The position numbers were made by a program, and so were the translations under genes. From the NCBI GenBank assembly GCA_963741505.1, contig CAVUIJ010000033.1, forward strand, positions 62,001 to 126,000: a stretch of 64,000 nt of DNA, read 5' to 3'. The number at the start of each line of letters is the position of its first letter. Position 1 is the first letter of the stretch. Below are positions 34,141-44,326 of the stretch, piece by piece. This DNA is from JAKFWF01 sp963741505 (GTDB lineage: Bacteria > Pseudomonadota > Alphaproteobacteria > Rhizobiales > Hyphomicrobiaceae). The notes under the pieces were generated by a model that made no database searches, was not told the DNA's origin, and worked only from the letters and a program-made list of their open reading frames with translations.

Positions 34141-34155
34141 GAGGTGATCGAATGA
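34141..34155 (+). repeat. Right copy of 15-bp direct repeat flanking the vapBC module
   Basis: This is identical to 33353-33367. It contains GAGGTGATCG and the ATGA of the permease start, so this copy is functional as a translation start. Confidence 0.7.
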
Positions 34156-35000
34156 GCGGGCGTGCGTCGTCGTTTCCCGTCGCGGGCCTGCTGCTCGTGG
34201 CGCCCGCCCTGCTGATGGTCGGCGCCATGTTCGTGCTGCCGTTCGTACTGTCGGTGGTGTCGGCCTTCACCGATCCGGCAGGCCAACCGACGCTCGCCAA
34301 TTTCGCCAAGGCGCATGAGCTCTACTCCGGCGACATCCTGTTCACGATTATGATCGTCGGGCTGTCGACCATTGTGATTGCGGTCGCATCGGTGCTGATT
34401 GCCGGCACACTGACGCTGAGCGAAACGCCATGGCTCGTTGCAATTCTCGCCTGGCTCTATCGCTGGCCGCTGTTCATCCCCTTCATCGTCGCGGCCCAGT
34501 GCATGCGTACGTTCCTCGCCAAGAACGGGTTGATGAACAACACCTTCGTGTCGCTTGGGCTTCTTGACCCGGCGACGACGCAGAGTTTGCTCGATTGGCG
34601 CGGCCTGGTCATCACCTTCGCCTGGAAGCAGACGCCGTTTGTCGCCCTGCTGCTCGCTGGTGCGATGGCGTCCCTCGACCGCGCGACGATCGAGGCCGCC
34701 CGCAATCTCGGCGCCTCGCGCGTCCGCGTGCTGATCGAGATCGTGCTGCCGCAGGTGGCACGCACCTTGATGGTCGGCCTGGTGTTGTCGTTCGTGACGA
34801 TGTTGTCGGTGCTGTCGGTGCCGCTGATGGTCGCCGGCTCGCAGCCGACCATGATCACGGTCGACATGGCCTTCCGCATCAACTCCTACAGCGACTATCA
34901 CGTCGCCAATGCGCTGGGCGTGGTGTCCTATCTTCTGACCGCGCTGGCGGCGTGGATCTACCTGCGCCACAACATCGCCGAGGAGCGCGCGCGGACATGA
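34152..35000 (+). CDS. ABC transporter permease, PotB/FbpB type
   Basis: The 282-residue, six-helix permease contains the EAA loop ASLDRATIEAARNLGASRVRV and continues IEIVLPQVARTLMVGLVLSF. It pairs with the following permease and with the ATPase and binding protein at 31017-33250, from which the vapBC module now separates it. The stop overlaps the next start (ATGA). Confidence 0.9.
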   Translation: MSGRASSFPVAGLLLVAPALLMVGAMFVLPFVLSVVSAFTDPAGQPTLANFAKAHELYSGDILFTIMIVGLSTIVIAVASVLIAGTLTLSETPWLVAILAWLYRWPLFIPFIVAAQCMRTFLAKNGLMNNTFVSLGLLDPATTQSLLDWRGLVITFAWKQTPFVALLLAGAMASLDRATIEAARNLGASRVRVLIEIVLPQVARTLMVGLVLSFVTMLSVLSVPLMVAGSQPTMITVDMAFRINSYSDYHVANALGVVSYLLTALAAWIYLRHNIAEERART

Positions 35001-35803
35001 GGAGCTTGCTCGCCATCGGCGTAAAGGTCGCGGCGTTGGCGCTGTTCGCCTTCGCGCTGATCGGACCGCTGGCAAACCTGATTCTGTGGTCCGTCGCCGA
35101 GCGCTGGTACACGCCCTACAAGCTGCCGGTGGTATACGGTTTCAAATACTGGGAGGTGGTGTTCCGGCCGACCGGCGACGCCATGAGCGCGCTCACGACC
35201 AGCGTCGCGATCGCCTGCCTGGTGGTGGTGGTGGCGCTGGCGGTATCGATACCCGCCGGCTACGCGCTCGCCCGGTTGCGGCTGCCGGCGCGCACGCTGA
35301 TCATGATCGCGTTCCTGCTGCCGCAGGCGTTCCCGTCGATCGCGATCTACATCAACGTGGCGCGGGTGTTCTATTCACTGGGGCTGACCGGCACAATTAC
35401 CGGCGTCGTCCTGATCCACGCGGCGCATGCCCTGGTCTATTCGGTGTGGATTGCGAGCGCGGCGTTTGCCGCCGTCGATCGTGATCTCGAACTGGCGGCG
35501 CGCAATATCGGCGCCTCGCCGTGGCGCACTTTCTGGACCGTATCGCTGCCGCTCGCCGCGCCGGGCATCATGGCGAGTGCCATCTTCGTGTTCCTCGAAA
35601 GCCTCGACGAGTTCACTGGCACCTTCTTTGTCGGCGTGCCGCAGGTCACCACGCTGCCGCTGCTGCTCTACAACGCCAGCATGGGCGGCAATTACCAGAT
35701 CGCCTCGATCACGGCGCTGATCCTGCTGGTGCCCTCGGTCGCCTTCATGCTCGTCATCGAGCGCTTCCTGCGGGCCGACGTGCTGGCCAAGGTCGGGCGG
35801 TAG
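34997..35803 (+). CDS. ABC transporter permease, PotC type
   Basis: The 268-residue inner-membrane permease has six helices. The EAA loop is AVDRDLELAARNIGASPWRT, followed by FWTVSLPLAAPGIMASAIFV. SLDEFTGTFFVG in the C-terminal part is typical of PotC-like proteins. Its start at 34997 overlaps the preceding stop, so the two permeases are co-translated. It is the last gene of this operon. Confidence 0.9.
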   Translation: MRSLLAIGVKVAALALFAFALIGPLANLILWSVAERWYTPYKLPVVYGFKYWEVVFRPTGDAMSALTTSVAIACLVVVVALAVSIPAGYALARLRLPARTLIMIAFLLPQAFPSIAIYINVARVFYSLGLTGTITGVVLIHAAHALVYSVWIASAAFAAVDRDLELAARNIGASPWRTFWTVSLPLAAPGIMASAIFVFLESLDEFTGTFFVGVPQVTTLPLLLYNASMGGNYQIASITALILLVPSVAFMLVIERFLRADVLAKVGR

Positions 35804-35873
35804 GTCATCGACAACGGAACATGCGGTTGAGACTTGGTCGAGTGCCGGCGGGCCCGCGAAACGCTGGTCGGCA

Positions 35874-36826
35874 TCACACCTGCCAGCAGGCGACGGCGCG
35901 GCCGTTCTTGTCCTCGAGTGCCGGCTCCTGTGTGCGGCAGCGGTCGACGACCAGCGGACAGCGTGGGTGAAAGGCGCATCCCGACGGCGGATTGAACGGC
36001 GACGGCAGCTCGCCCTTGAGGATGATCCGCTCCTTCTTGGCGTCGGGGTCGGCTACCGGCGTCGCCGCCAGCAATGCGCGGGTATAGGGGTGCTGCGGCG
36101 CACTGAAGATCGCCTCGCGGGTGCCGATCTCGACGGCATGGCCAAGGTAGATCACCATCACCCGGTCGGCGATGTGGCGGACCACCGACAGGTCATGCGA
36201 AATGAACAGGTAGGCGAGCTGGAATTCCTCCTGCAATTCGGCAAGAAGGTTCAGCACCTGGGCGCGGATCGACACGTCCAATGCCGAGACCGGCTCGTCG
36301 AGCACCAGGATCTTCGGGTTCAGCATCAGCGCCCGGGCAATGGCGATGCGCTGGCGCTGGCCACCGGAGAACATATGCGGATAGCGGTCGTAGTATTCGG
36401 GCCGCAGACCCACCTTTTCCATCATGGCGCGAGCGGCCGCGGTGCGGTCGGCCTGGCTCATGTCGGTATTGACCAGCAGCGGTTCTTCCAACGCCTTGCC
36501 GATCTTCTGGCGTGGGTTGAGCGAGCCATAGGGGTTCTGGAACACGATCTGGATCTGGCGACGCAATTCGTGGCGCATGTCCGAGCCGACGGCGCCGAGA
36601 TCTTTACCGTTGATCACCAGTGAGCCGCCGGTCGGCTCCTCGATCAGCGTGATGAGACGCGCGAGCGTCGATTTGCCGGAGCCGGATTCACCGACCACCG
36701 CTAGCGTCTTGCCGGATTCCAGCGCGAACGACACGTCGACCAGCGCCTTCACCGAGGCGTGGCCTGAGAACAAGGAGCGGCTGACCTCGTAGGTGCGCGT
36801 CAGGTTTCGGGCTTCGAGGACGACGG

Positions 36827-36830
<4 letters not shown>
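35874..36830 (-). CDS. Dipeptide ABC transporter ATPase, DppF/OppF type (system 3)
   Basis: This 318-residue ATPase is the last gene of a leftward operon. Walker A is GESGSGKST, Q-loop VFQNPYGSLNPRQ, signature FSGGQRQRIAIARAL and Walker B ILVLDEPVSALD. The peptide-transporter tail is GCAFHPRCPLVVDRC. Its start overlaps the stop of the DppD-type gene by four bases. Confidence 0.93.
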
Positions 36831-37819
<989 letters not shown>

Positions 37820-37821
37820 GC

Positions 37822-38736
37822 TCAAGACCTCTGCATCTTGGGATCGAGTGCGTCGCGCAGGCCATCGCCCATCAAGTTGATCGACACCACGGTGACCAGG
37901 ATGGCAAGGCCGGGCAGGGTCACGATCCATGGATTGGAGCGGATGAACTCGCGGGCGTCGGCGAGCATCGCGCCCCATTCCGGCACCGGCGGCTGCGCGC
38001 CGAGGCCGAGGAAGCCGAGCGCTGCGGCTTCCAGGATCGCCTCCGACACGCCAAGCGCCGACTGCACGATCAGCGGTGCCAGGCAGTTCGGCAGCACCGT
38101 CGAGAACATCAACCGCAGTCTGCCGACGCCGATCACCCTGGCGGCGGTCACGTACTCCTTGCTGAGTTCGCTCATCGCGGATGCGCGCACGAGCCGCACA
38201 TAGCGCGGCAGGAACACGACAGTCACCGCGACGATGGTATTGGTCAGGCTCGGGCCGAGCACGGCGACGATCAGGATCGCCAGCACCAGGCCCGGCACCG
38301 CCATGATCAGGTCCATGGCGCGGGTGATGACGACGTCGACCCAGGGCTTGGAGAAGGCGGCGACGAGCCCCAGGACCACGCCGATCACGAACGACACGCA
38401 CATCACGGTGAGGCCGATGAACAGCGACACACGGGCGCCGTAGATGATGCGCGAGAGCATGTCGCGGCCAAGACCGTCGGTGCCAAGGATGAACTTCCAC
38501 GATCCGCCCTCCTCCCATACCGGCGGCGCCCGCACGGCATCGCGGAACTGCTCCAGCGGCGAGTGCGGCGCGACGAAATCGGCGAGGATCGCGACCAGGC
38601 CGACGAAGGCCAGCACGCACATGCCGGCAACCGCGCCCTTGTTCTCCTTGAACGCCGACCAGAAGGCTGCGAGTGGCGACTGCGGCGCGTAGGTCGTGGG
38701 CTCCGCCGCGGTCGCGATGACGCTGCTATCGGCCAT
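37822..38736 (-). CDS. Dipeptide ABC transporter permease, DppC type (system 3)
   Basis: The 304-residue permease has the DppC features APHSPLEQF, LGTDGLGRDMLSRIIYGARVSL, the EAA loop KEYVTAARVIGVGRLRLMF and NLMGDGLRDALDPKMQ. Its start overlaps the end of the DppB-type gene by 11 bases. The frame is intact. Confidence 0.93.
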   Translation of the reverse strand: MADSSVIATAAEPTTYAPQSPLAAFWSAFKENKGAVAGMCVLAFVGLVAILADFVAPHSPLEQFRDAVRAPPVWEEGGSWKFILGTDGLGRDMLSRIIYGARVSLFIGLTVMCVSFVIGVVLGLVAAFSKPWVDVVITRAMDLIMAVPGLVLAILIVAVLGPSLTNTIVAVTVVFLPRYVRLVRASAMSELSKEYVTAARVIGVGRLRLMFSTVLPNCLAPLIVQSALGVSEAILEAAALGFLGLGAQPPVPEWGAMLADAREFIRSNPWIVTLPGLAILVTVVSINLMGDGLRDALDPKMQRS

Positions 38737-39740
38737 GGCGGATCCTCGGATTAATGATGCCGTAGATCACATCGACCAGGACATTGACCGAGATCACGAT
38801 CGCCGACACCAGCATGACGCCGCCCTGCAGTGCGGGATAATCGCGCCGGCCGATTGCCTCGATCAGCCATTTGCCGACGCCTGGCCAGGAGAAGATGGTT
38901 TCGGTGAGCACAGCGCCGGCCATCAGGCTGCCGACCGACAGGCCGATCACCGTCACCACCGGGATCAGCGCATTGCGCAGCGCGTGCAGGCCGATGACGC
39001 GGAACGGGGATAGGCCCTTGGCGCGGGCGGTACGCACGTAGTCCTCGCTCAGCACTTCCAGCATCGATGAGCGCGTCATGCGGGCTATCACGGCCAACGG
39101 CACGGTGCCGAGTACGATCATCGGCAGGACGAGGTGATGCAGGGCGTCGAGGAAGGCGCCCTTCTGGCCGGAAAGTACCGAGTTCGATCAGCATGAAGCC
39201 GGTCACCGGCTCGAAGTAGTATTTGATCAGGTCGATGCGGCCCGATACCGGCGTCAGGTGCAGGCGCTCGGCGACCAACATGATCAAGAGCAGGCCCCAC
39301 CAGAAGATCGGCATCGAGAAGCCGGTGACCGAAATGCCCATCAAGGTCTGGTCGTACCAGCTGCCGCGCTTGACAGCGGCGGTGGCGCCGGCTGGCACGC
39401 CGATCAGCACCGCAAACAGCATGGCCGACAGGGACAGTTCGACGGTGGCCGGGAACAGCGTGAAGAATTCGGTCAGCACCTTCTCGTTGGTGACGACCGA
39501 GGTGCCGAAGTCGCCGTGCAATAGCGCCCAGACGTAGTCAAAAAATTGCTTCCAGACCGGCTGGTCGAGGCCAAGCTCGTGGCGGAACTGGGCGAGCCGT
39601 TCGGGGGAAATCCCGCGCTCGCCGACGCGGACTTCAACCGGGTCGCCGGGCACCAGGCGGATGGCGACGAAGGTCAGAAACATCAGCGCGATGAATGTCG
39701 GGACCGTCAGTGCCGCGCGCTTGAGGAAATAAAGGAGCAT
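38726..39740 (-). pseudogene. Dipeptide ABC transporter permease, DppB type (system 3), single frameshift
   Basis: The N-terminal 180 residues (MLLYFLKRAALTVPTFIALM, RLVPGDPVEVRVG, GISVTGFSMPIFWWGLLLI) are in one frame up to ELGT. From about 39172 the rest (SGQKGAFLDALHHLVLP, IARMTRSSMLEVLSEDYVRT, ETIFSWPGVGKWLIEAI, IYGIINPRIRHGR) is in another. The span is one base longer than a multiple of three, and the break sits at an AAA run (39172-39174), so one extra base is the simplest cause. Everything else in the operon is intact, which favours a sequence error. Confidence 0.85.
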
Positions 39741-39769
39741 GGCTCTCGAGGTGGGTTTGGAGCGTTATC

Positions 39770-39931
39770 CCCTCTCCCCGCCCCTTCGCGGGGAGAGGGT
39801 TAGGGTGAGGGGCGGCAACGGGCGCAGAGCAAGCAGCCGCCCCTCACCCTCGGCCGGATTGTTACACCGATGTCCAACTCGACCAGCAGGGCCGGCCTCT
39901 GCCCTCTCCCCGTAAGTGGACGGGGAGAGGG
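39770..39931. repeat. Cluster of three hairpins between binding-protein and permease genes
   Basis: There are three perfect inverted repeats. The first pairs CCCTCTCCCCGC with GCGGGGAGAGGG (39770-39799). The second pairs AGGGTGAGGGGCGGC with GCCGCCCCTCACCCT (39802-39850). The third pairs CCCTCTCCCCG with CGGGGAGAGGG (39902-39931). They fill the 207-base gap after the binding-protein gene in an operon transcribed leftward. Such REP-like clusters after the binding-protein gene are known to raise its mRNA level over the permease genes; that role here is inference. Confidence 0.75.
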
Positions 39932-39947
39932 GAAGTGAGCCCTATCG

Positions 39948-41543
39948 TTACTTCACGTCGACGCCGTTGAACTTGTGGCCGCCGAACGGGCCCTGCTTGA
40001 AGCCCTCGACCTCCTTGCGCATGGCTTCGAATACCACCGAGTGCGCGAGCTTGAGGTCGGGCGCCTCCTCGTGCTCGATCACCTGCATCTGCTCGTAGAT
40101 CTTGGTGCGCTCGGCGACGTCGGAGAGCTTGGCGGCCTTGGTCAGCAGGTCGTCATACTCCTTGTTGCACCACTTGGTGATGTTCTGGCCGCCGGCACGG
40201 GCACCAGTGCAACCGCGCAGGAAGAAGAAGTTGTCGGGATCGCCGTTGTCGCCGGTCCAGCCAAGCTGCGCCGTCATGTGCTCGCCCTGCTGCGCGCGCT
40301 TGCGGTACTCGCCCCACTCGTAGGTGACGAGCTTGGCGTTGACGCCGACCTTGGCGAGGTCGGACTGCATCATCTCGGCGATGCGCTTGGCGTTCGGATT
40401 ATACGGGCGCTGCACCGGCATATACCACAGGTCGATCTCGAGCGGGCTTGCGACGCCCGCCGCCTTCAGCATCGCCTTGGCCTTCTCCGGATCATAGGGG
40501 TAGTCCTTCACCGCGTCGTTGTACGACCACAGGATCGGCGGGATCAGGTTCTTGGCCGCCTGGCCGGCACCGAGATAGACGTCGCGGATGATGGCGTTCT
40601 TGTCGATCGCCATGTTGAGGGCCTGACGCACCTCCTTCTTGTCGAACGGCGGCTTGCCGACGTTGAATGCCCAGTAGGCGATGTTGAGGCCGGCCTGGCT
40701 GATGACCTTGAGGGTGGGGTCCTTCTGCATCTCGGCGAGATCGGCCGGGCGCGGCGCAATCATGAAGTGGCATTCGCCGGCCTTGAGCTTCGAATAGCGC
40801 GCGGTCGGGTCCGGCGTGATGGCGTAGACGAGATCGTCGACGATCGCCTTCTCACCCCAGAAGTCGGGGTTCTTCTTGAAGCGGATGACCGCGTCCTTCT
40901 GATAGGCGACGAACGAGAACGGGCCGGTGCCGATCGGTTGCTGGTCCATCAGCTCGGGTTTGCCCGCCTTGGTCAGAGCGTCGGCGTATTCGGCCGAATG
41001 GATCGAAGCGAAATCCATGGCGAGGTTCGCCAGCATCGGCGCGTTGGGCTCGGAGAGCGTCATCTTGACGGTGTAGTCGTCGACCTTGTCGAGCGACTTC
41101 ATCAAGGTGCCCATCTTCATGTCGGCGAAATAGTCGTATTTGCCGCCGGAGACCTTGGCGTAGGGGTGGTCCGGTTTCCACTGGCGATTGAACGACCACA
41201 ACACGTCGTCGGCGTTGAAGTCGCGGGTCGGCTTGAAGGTCGCCGAGGAATGCCACTTCACGCCTTTGCGCAGCTTGAAGGTGATGACGGTGCCGCCTTC
41301 GGTGATCTCGTAGCTCTCCGCCAGGCCGGGCACGACCTTGGCCGAGCCGCGCTCGAACTCGACCAGCTGATTGTAGACCGGCCGGGCCGCATCGAAGCTG
41401 GTGCCGGTAGTGTTGATCGCCGGCGTGAAGTTTTCGGGCGAGCCCTCGGAGCAGTAAACCAACGTCTTGGCCATCGCTGGCGCCGCCGCGACACAAAATG
41501 CCGCGAGTCCGGCCGCACAAAGGCGTCCTGCCTTCAATCGCAT
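39948..41543 (-). CDS. Dipeptide-type extracellular solute-binding protein (system 3)
   Basis: The 531-residue SBP_bac_5 protein has a signal peptide (MRLKAGRLCAAGLAAFCVAA, cleaved near AMA-K). The mature start KTLVYCSEGSPENFTPAINT is typical of DppA-like dipeptide or heme-binding proteins, followed by FKLRKGVKWHSSATFKPTRD, PIGTGPFSFVAYQ and PPFDKKEVRQALNMAID. GGGAGAG precedes the ATG at 41543. It is the first transporter gene of the leftward operon, separated from the permeases by the hairpin cluster. Confidence 0.92.
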   Translation of the reverse strand: MRLKAGRLCAAGLAAFCVAAAPAMAKTLVYCSEGSPENFTPAINTTGTSFDAARPVYNQLVEFERGSAKVVPGLAESYEITEGGTVITFKLRKGVKWHSSATFKPTRDFNADDVLWSFNRQWKPDHPYAKVSGGKYDYFADMKMGTLMKSLDKVDDYTVKMTLSEPNAPMLANLAMDFASIHSAEYADALTKAGKPELMDQQPIGTGPFSFVAYQKDAVIRFKKNPDFWGEKAIVDDLVYAITPDPTARYSKLKAGECHFMIAPRPADLAEMQKDPTLKVISQAGLNIAYWAFNVGKPPFDKKEVRQALNMAIDKNAIIRDVYLGAGQAAKNLIPPILWSYNDAVKDYPYDPEKAKAMLKAAGVASPLEIDLWYMPVQRPYNPNAKRIAEMMQSDLAKVGVNAKLVTYEWGEYRKRAQQGEHMTAQLGWTGDNGDPDNFFFLRGCTGARAGGQNITKWCNKEYDDLLTKAAKLSDVAERTKIYEQMQVIEHEEAPDLKLAHSVVFEAMRKEVEGFKQGPFGGHKFNGVDVK

Positions 41544-41741
41544 ATGTCTCTCCCTGACTGGGTCAATCCCTTGGACCGCCGAAGGCAACCCAAGTTTGCA
41601 TTGAAGCGCGTTTTCGCGATCGGCGCAATTCGCTAGTGCCATTGCGCGAGGCTTAGGCTCCGAGAAACGGAGTCGCCAATTGCGCGATCTTGCCGAAACA
41701 GGATTTCAAAAACGAGGCATTCTGCAGGATGTCGCCGCAAC

Positions 41742-42959
41742 TCAGGTCTCGTAACCGAACGGGTCGTCGATCGAGTGGGCGGGCGACGTGAACCAGCGCG
41801 GGCCGGCCGCGGTCATGTGGATATGGTCTTCCAGGCGCACGCCGAACTCGCCGTAGATGCAGATCATCGGTTCGATCGAGAACGTCATGCCGGGCGCCAG
41901 CAGCGTCTTGTCGCCCTGCACGATGTAGGGTGTTTCGTGCACGTCGAGGCCGATGCCGTGGCCGGTGCGATGCGGCAGTCCGGGCGTGGCGTAACCGGGA
42001 CCGAAGCCGGCACGCTCGATCAAGCCACGGGCGGCGATGTCGATATCCTCGCACCGCGCGCCGAGCTTGGCCGCCTCGAAGGCCGCCAACTGCGCGGCCT
42101 TCTCCAGGTTCCACACCTGGCGCTGGCGGGCATTCGGCGTGCCGAACACATAGCTGCGGGTGAGGTCCGACAGGTAGCCGTCGACCGGCGCGCCGATGTC
42201 GATCAGCACCATGTCGCCGTCCTTCAGCGTTTGTGGGTAGGGCACGCCGTGCGGATAGGCGGTCGCCTCGCCGAACAGCACGATGTTGAAGGCGGGCGGC
42301 CCCTCGGCGCCGAGCCGCCTATGGGCCTCGACGATGAACGCCTGCACCTCGGTGGTGGTGATGCCTTCGCGCATGATGCGAGCAGCGGCCTTGTGCACTT
42401 CCAGCGTGATGTCCTTCGCCGTCTGCATCAGTCCGATTTCGCGGTCGGTCTTTTGCTGGCGGCAGGCGGCGGTGATCAGGCTGGCATTGACGAAGTCGTA
42501 CGAATTGCCGGCTCGGCGCAAGCCATCGAAGGTCGCGAACGGCGTCGCCTCGTCGAGCCCCAAGCGGCCACGCGCGATGCCGCCCCGGCGCAAGACATCC
42601 ACGACCAGCGCGGTCGGGTCCTCGTGCTCGTCCCAGGCGGCGATATCGCCTGGAATGGTGATCATGGTCTTGAGCTTTTCGACCTCGAACGCGGGGCTCA
42701 GGTACGTGAGGTTGCCCTTCGCCGGTAGCAACGCGCCGTGCAGCCTCTCGCTGCGGCCGAGCCTGAGGCCGGTGAAGTAGGTGAGGCTGGTCGAGACGTC
42801 GAGCCAGATCGCGTCGATGCCTTGCGCCTGCATCAAGGCTTGTGCCCGCTCGATGCGACGCTGTCGTTCGGCCATGTCGATCGGCGGCGCATCGCCGCGC
42901 ATCGACTTCATCGCCGCCAGTTCCGTTTCAGCCGTCGATCCGCCCACGCCGATCGTCAT
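41742..42959 (-). CDS. M24 family metallopeptidase (Xaa-Pro peptidase/creatinase-like)
   Basis: The 405-residue protein has the creatinase N-terminal domain (DAIWLDVSTSLTYFTGLRLG) and the pita-bread catalytic domain. All five metal ligands are visible: two Asp in LIDIGAPVDGYLSDLTRS, His in RTGHGIGLDVHE, and Glu in FSIEPMI and VRLEDHIHM. Members cleave Xaa-Pro peptides, creatine or ectoine. Beside a dipeptide importer a proline-dipeptidase role is plausible but not proven. The 198-base gap to the binding-protein gene shows no other gene. Confidence 0.9.
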   Translation of the reverse strand: MTIGVGGSTAETELAAMKSMRGDAPPIDMAERQRRIERAQALMQAQGIDAIWLDVSTSLTYFTGLRLGRSERLHGALLPAKGNLTYLSPAFEVEKLKTMITIPGDIAAWDEHEDPTALVVDVLRRGGIARGRLGLDEATPFATFDGLRRAGNSYDFVNASLITAACRQQKTDREIGLMQTAKDITLEVHKAAARIMREGITTTEVQAFIVEAHRRLGAEGPPAFNIVLFGEATAYPHGVPYPQTLKDGDMVLIDIGAPVDGYLSDLTRSYVFGTPNARQRQVWNLEKAAQLAAFEAAKLGARCEDIDIAARGLIERAGFGPGYATPGLPHRTGHGIGLDVHETPYIVQGDKTLLAPGMTFSIEPMICIYGEFGVRLEDHIHMTAAGPRWFTSPAHSIDDPFGYET

Positions 42960-42997
42960 TGCTTACTCCTTCAGGTTCGACCTGTTTCGGGTAGAAC

Positions 42998-43056
42998 GGT
43001 GCCTGGCTTCAGCCTGGCACCGTCTGCACAGTGGTGCCAGGCTGAAGCCAGGCACC
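42998..43056. repeat. Pair of 24-base palindromic elements in opposite orientation
   Basis: The element at 42998-43021 begins GGTGCCTGGCTTC. The one at 43033-43056 is its exact reverse complement (GGTGCCAGGCTGAAG...), and each half is itself nearly self-complementary. The pair ends 2 bases before the stop codon of the tartrate dehydratase gene and could act as its terminator. A third relative lies at 33267-33290. Confidence 0.75.
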
Positions 43057-43057
43057 A

Positions 43058-44228
43058 TTACGCGCTCAGCGCCGCCATTTCCTTGGCGAGATCCGACTTG
43101 CCCTCGAAGCCGATGCCGGGCAGGTCGGGCATGGTGATGTGGCCGTCGATCACGCGCACGCCGTCGGGGAAACCGCCATAGGGCTGGAACAGATCCGGGT
43201 AGCTTTCGTTACCGCCGAGGCCGAGGCCAGCTGCGATGTTGAGCGACATCTGGTGGCCACCGTGCGGAATGCAGCGCGACGGCGACCAGCCGTGAATTTT
43301 CAGGACCTCCAGCGTGCGCTGATACTCGCACAGGCCGTATGAGAGCGCGCAGTCGAACTGCAGCCAATCGCGGTCCGGTCGCATGCCGCCATAGCGTATC
43401 AGGTTGCGGGCGTCCTGGTGGCTGAACAGGTTCTCGCCGGTCGCCATCGGCCCTGGATAGAAGTCGGCGAGGTTCGCCTGCAACCAATAGTCGAGCGGGT
43501 CGCCCGCCTCCTCGTACCAGAACAGCGGATACTGCCGGAGCATCTTGGCATAAGCGATTGCCGTCTCGAGATCGAAGCGGCCATTGGCGTCGACCGCGAG
43601 CCGGGCCTCCGACCCGATCGCCTTCAGCACCGCCTCGATACGCCCACGATCCTCGTCGAGCGGCGCGCCGCCGATCTTCATCTTGACGACGTTGTAGCCG
43701 CGGTCGAGGTAGCTGCGCATCTCCCGGCACAGCGCGCTGTTGTCCTTGCCGGGATAGTAGTAGCCGCCGGCGGCATAGACGAACACCTTTGGGATCGGCG
43801 GTGCGGCCATGCCGCTCGGCCAGCAGCCGGAACAGCGGCTTTTCCGCGATCTTGGCGACCGCATCCCATACCGCCATGTCGAGGGTGCCGACCGCGACCG
43901 AGCGCTCGCCGTGACCGCCCGGCTTCTCGTTCGACATCATCGCCGCCCACACCTTGTCGGGGTCGAGATTGTCGGCCGTGGCATCGAGCAACGACCTCGG
44001 CTCGGCTGCCAGAAGGCGGGGGGCGAACCGCTCGCGGATCAGCCCACCCTGGCCGTAGCGGCCATTCGAATTGAAGCCATAGCCGACCACCGGGCGGCCG
44101 TCGCGCACGACGTTGGTGACGATGGCAACGAGGCTCGTCGTCATCTTGGTGAAGTCGATGTAGGCGTTGCGGATCGGCGACGAGATCGGCTTCGTCACCT
44201 CGCGTACGTCGACGATGCGGATGGGCAT
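43058..44228 (-). pseudogene. D(-)-tartrate dehydratase-like enolase-superfamily enzyme, single frameshift
   Basis: The sequence follows the Bradyrhizobium D-tartrate dehydratase pattern as I recall it: TKPISSPIRNAYIDFTKMTT, YGFNSNGRYGQGGLIRERFA, VWAAMMSNEKPGGHGERSVA, KVFVYAAGGYYYPG and GENLFSHQDARNLIRYGGMR. Catalytic features are the Lys-x-Lys of VVKMKIGG, metal ligands in AVDANGRF, WYEEAGD and ATGEN, and the His of IPHGGHQMSLN. The span is one base over a multiple of three. An extra A in the run at 43788-43790 shifts the frame after ERHGRTADP. TctABC and two hydroxyacid dehydrogenases nearby fit hydroxyacid use. Confidence 0.82.
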
Positions 44229-44326
44229 GGCGACCTTTCATGACGTGTCGCGTCTGGCGACGCACCATCGACATTGAAGCCGCTCTTTGCGGGATCGGCA
44301 ACCCGGGTGCAAGTGCCGCGCTCAAT

